Source: Patescibacteria group bacterium (GTDB taxonomy: Bacteria > Patescibacteriota > Minisyncoccia > Phycocordibacterales > XYD1-FULL-46-19). From it: a stretch of 31,177 bases of DNA. The stretch is taken from the NCBI GenBank assembly GCA_030917625.1, contig JAUPUJ010000002.1, forward strand, positions 1 to 31,177, written 5' to 3'. Each line of letters opens with the position of its first letter. The first letter of the stretch is position 1. The translations under genes were made by a program, and so were the position numbers. The notes under the pieces were generated by a model. It ran no database searches. It saw nothing but the letters and a program-made list of their open reading frames with translations, and had not been told where the DNA came from. Below are positions 29,730-31,177 of the stretch, in pieces.

Positions 29730-31088
29730 ATGGTAGACAATAAACAACTTTGGGAGCAAGCCTTATCCCAAATAGAATTGAGTACTTCTAAAGCTAATTT
29801 TGGCACTTGGTTTAAAAATACTTACATCCACAAAAATGAAGAGGGTATTATATATTTAAGTGCCCCTAATACTTTTGTAAAAGATTGGTTACGCAACAAA
29901 TATCATAAATTTATACTTAAAGCTCTAAGAGATATCAGTCCTGAAGTTAGAAATTTAGAGTATATAATCATAAGAAAAGACGATAAAACTACCACCACCG
30001 AAGATTCTAGTCAAAAAAACCTTACTACAACAACAGATTTAGGCTTAAATGATCTATATATAAACAAAGATAGTAATTTAAACCCTAAATATACTTTTGA
30101 TAACTTTGTGGTTGGCCCTTTTAATGAAATAGCTTATGCTGCGGCTCAGGCTGTCACTAAAAACCCTGGGATGAATTACAATCCTTTATATATCTACGGG
30201 GTTACTGGCTTAGGAAAAACCCACCTTCTCCAAGCAGTTGGTAATTATATTAAAAAACAAAATCCTAATAAAAGAGTTTTTTATACTACATCTGAAACAT
30301 TCACCGTAGATTGTGTTAATTCTATTTTAAACAATAAAATTAACCTATTTAAGGAAAAGTACAGAAAATACGACTTAATTATTATAGATGATATTCAATT
30401 TTTCTCTAATAAAGAAAAAACTCAAGAAGAATTATTCCATTTATTTAACCATTTTTATGAGAATAATAAGCAAATTATATTTTCATCAGATCAACCACCT
30501 AAATATATAGAACATTTAGAAGATCGCCTCAGATCACGTTTTGAAGGGGGAATGATAGTAGATGTTAGTAAACCCGATTATGAATCAAGGTTGGCGATTT
30601 TAAAGACTAAATCAAGGGTATTAGAGAAACAAATACCAGATGAAATATTGGAATATATAGCTTCTATTGTTTGTGACAGTATTAGAGAATTAGAAGGTAC
30701 TTTAAAATCAGTTATCGTTCAAACTCAAGCCAAAAAACGAGATATAACTTTAACTGAGATTAAAAATATCTTAAAAAATAACATTAAACCTAAAAAGGCT
30801 GTCTCTTTTAAAGATGTTGTTAAAATTATATCTGAATATTACACTATAGAAGAGAAGTCTTTATATGAGAAAACTAGGAGAAAAGAAGTGGTTAAACCTA
30901 GGCAAATCATTATGTATATAATGAGGGAGGATTTTAACTCATCTTACCCTTATATTGGCCAAAAATTAGGTGGTCGAGATCACACGACAGTTATTCATGC
31001 TTATGAAAAAATAAAGCGTGATATCCAAAAAGATACTGTCTTAAACCAAGAGATAGAACAAATTAGATCTCAGTTATATAATAGTTAA
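29730..31088 (+). CDS. dnaA: Chromosomal replication initiator DnaA
   Basis: Product of 452 residues, full length. Domain I (about 1-80, KQLWEQALSQIELSTSKANF), short linker (80-118), AAA+ domain III with Walker A GVTGLGKT (157-164), Walker B LIIIDDIQFF (D220-D221) and arginine-finger/box VII RLRSRFEGG (266-274), and DNA-binding domain IV with the signature GGRDHTTV (414-421). It opens oriC and loads the helicase. Divergent from rpmH-rnpA-yidC. Three TAA codons in a row (31086-31094) close it. No SD precedes the ATG. Confidence 0.98.
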   Translation: MVDNKQLWEQALSQIELSTSKANFGTWFKNTYIHKNEEGIIYLSAPNTFVKDWLRNKYHKFILKALRDISPEVRNLEYIIIRKDDKTTTTEDSSQKNLTTTTDLGLNDLYINKDSNLNPKYTFDNFVVGPFNEIAYAAAQAVTKNPGMNYNPLYIYGVTGLGKTHLLQAVGNYIKKQNPNKRVFYTTSETFTVDCVNSILNNKINLFKEKYRKYDLIIIDDIQFFSNKEKTQEELFHLFNHFYENNKQIIFSSDQPPKYIEHLEDRLRSRFEGGMIVDVSKPDYESRLAILKTKSRVLEKQIPDEILEYIASIVCDSIRELEGTLKSVIVQTQAKKRDITLTEIKNILKNNIKPKKAVSFKDVVKIISEYYTIEEKSLYEKTRRKEVVKPRQIIMYIMREDFNSSYPYIGQKLGGRDHTTVIHAYEKIKRDIQKDTVLNQEIEQIRSQLYNS

Positions 31089-31093
31089 TAATA

Positions 31094-31159
31094 AGTGGAA
31101 AACCTTGTGAATAAGTAGTATAAAACCCTGTTAAGAATAATACTATAAAGTGGGTATAA
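31094..31159 (-). other. Cluster of DnaA-box-like sites after dnaA, candidate oriC edge
   Basis: On the minus strand: TTTTCCACT (31102-31094, one mismatch), TTATTCACA (31114-31106, full match to TTWTNCACA) and TTATACCCA (31159-31151, one mismatch), all in the same orientation within 66 bases in AT-rich DNA. The dnaA-dnaN intergenic region is a common oriC location, and the window ends inside it. Confidence 0.5.
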
Positions 31160-31177
31160 GATTAGGTTTAAAAGTTA

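Noticed and set aside
9..31088. Recoding of UGA as glycine or tryptophan
   Set aside because: No long gene has an in-frame TGA and proteins have family-typical lengths, so reassignment is not shown; only the lack of TGA stops is notable.
1..31177. CRISPR array, tRNA, rRNA or insertion sequence
   Set aside because: I looked for regularly spaced direct repeats, cloverleaf-like sequences with TTCGAATC-type arms, and transposase motifs and saw none.

Overview
The window looks like the chromosome of a Candidate Phyla Radiation bacterium (Patescibacteria), most likely of the Parcubacteria/Paceibacteria kind. The grounds are: AT-rich DNA; very short intergenic gaps; an envelope-spanning type IV secretion-like locus in the typical CPR order (TrbL/VirB6-like, PrgI, TraC-like, VirB4-like ATPase, small membrane protein, Ig-like secreted protein, VirB2-like pilin); coiled-coil and secreted families I know only from these genomes; and reduced housekeeping proteins. 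The code behaves as the standard bacterial one: no long gene has an in-frame TGA, but TGA is also never used as a stop. The assignment to a lineage is inference from gene content, not from a marker-gene tree.

Layout. 1-3446: three proteins of unknown function, two of them long charged coiled-coil proteins that share a short motif. 3482-5416: a TraR/DksA-type zinc-finger protein and a YifB/ComM AAA+ ATPase. 5418-10241 (minus strand): a LOG-family enzyme, a LysM + M23 peptidoglycan hydrolase, a VirD4/TraD-like coupling ATPase and a small partner protein. 10342-13117 (plus): UvrD-type helicase and RsmA (KsgA). 13119-14332 (minus): two secreted surface proteins. 14443-28290 (plus): eleven tightly packed genes forming the type IV secretion/pilus-like locus. 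28292-29510 (minus): yidC, rnpA and rpmH. 29511-31177: the divergent promoter region, dnaA, and the first part of the dnaA-dnaN intergenic region with DnaA-box-like sites, so the replication origin probably lies here or just to the right.

How it works together. The 14443-28290 locus encodes a polytopic VirB6-like channel protein, a PrgI/VirB3-like protein, a VirB4-type ATPase with an extra separate TraC-like protein, a VirB2-like pilin fused to a putative zinc peptidase, and several large secreted proteins. The coupling-type ATPase at 7493-9844 is encoded apart but would complete the energising part. No relaxase and no VirB7/8/9/10 core complex is visible, so a pilus, DNA-uptake or protein-export role in a cell without a classical outer membrane is more likely than ordinary conjugation. 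rpmH-rnpA-yidC next to dnaA is the ancestral origin-proximal arrangement.

Expression signals are unusual. Almost no gene has a Shine-Dalgarno sequence. At least six genes have a good -10 hexamer ending only 6-7 bases before the start codon, which predicts leaderless mRNAs. All three convergent gene pairs have exactly one base between their stop codons. No stretch longer than 300 bases lacks a gene. I saw no tRNA, rRNA, CRISPR array, insertion sequence or phage.
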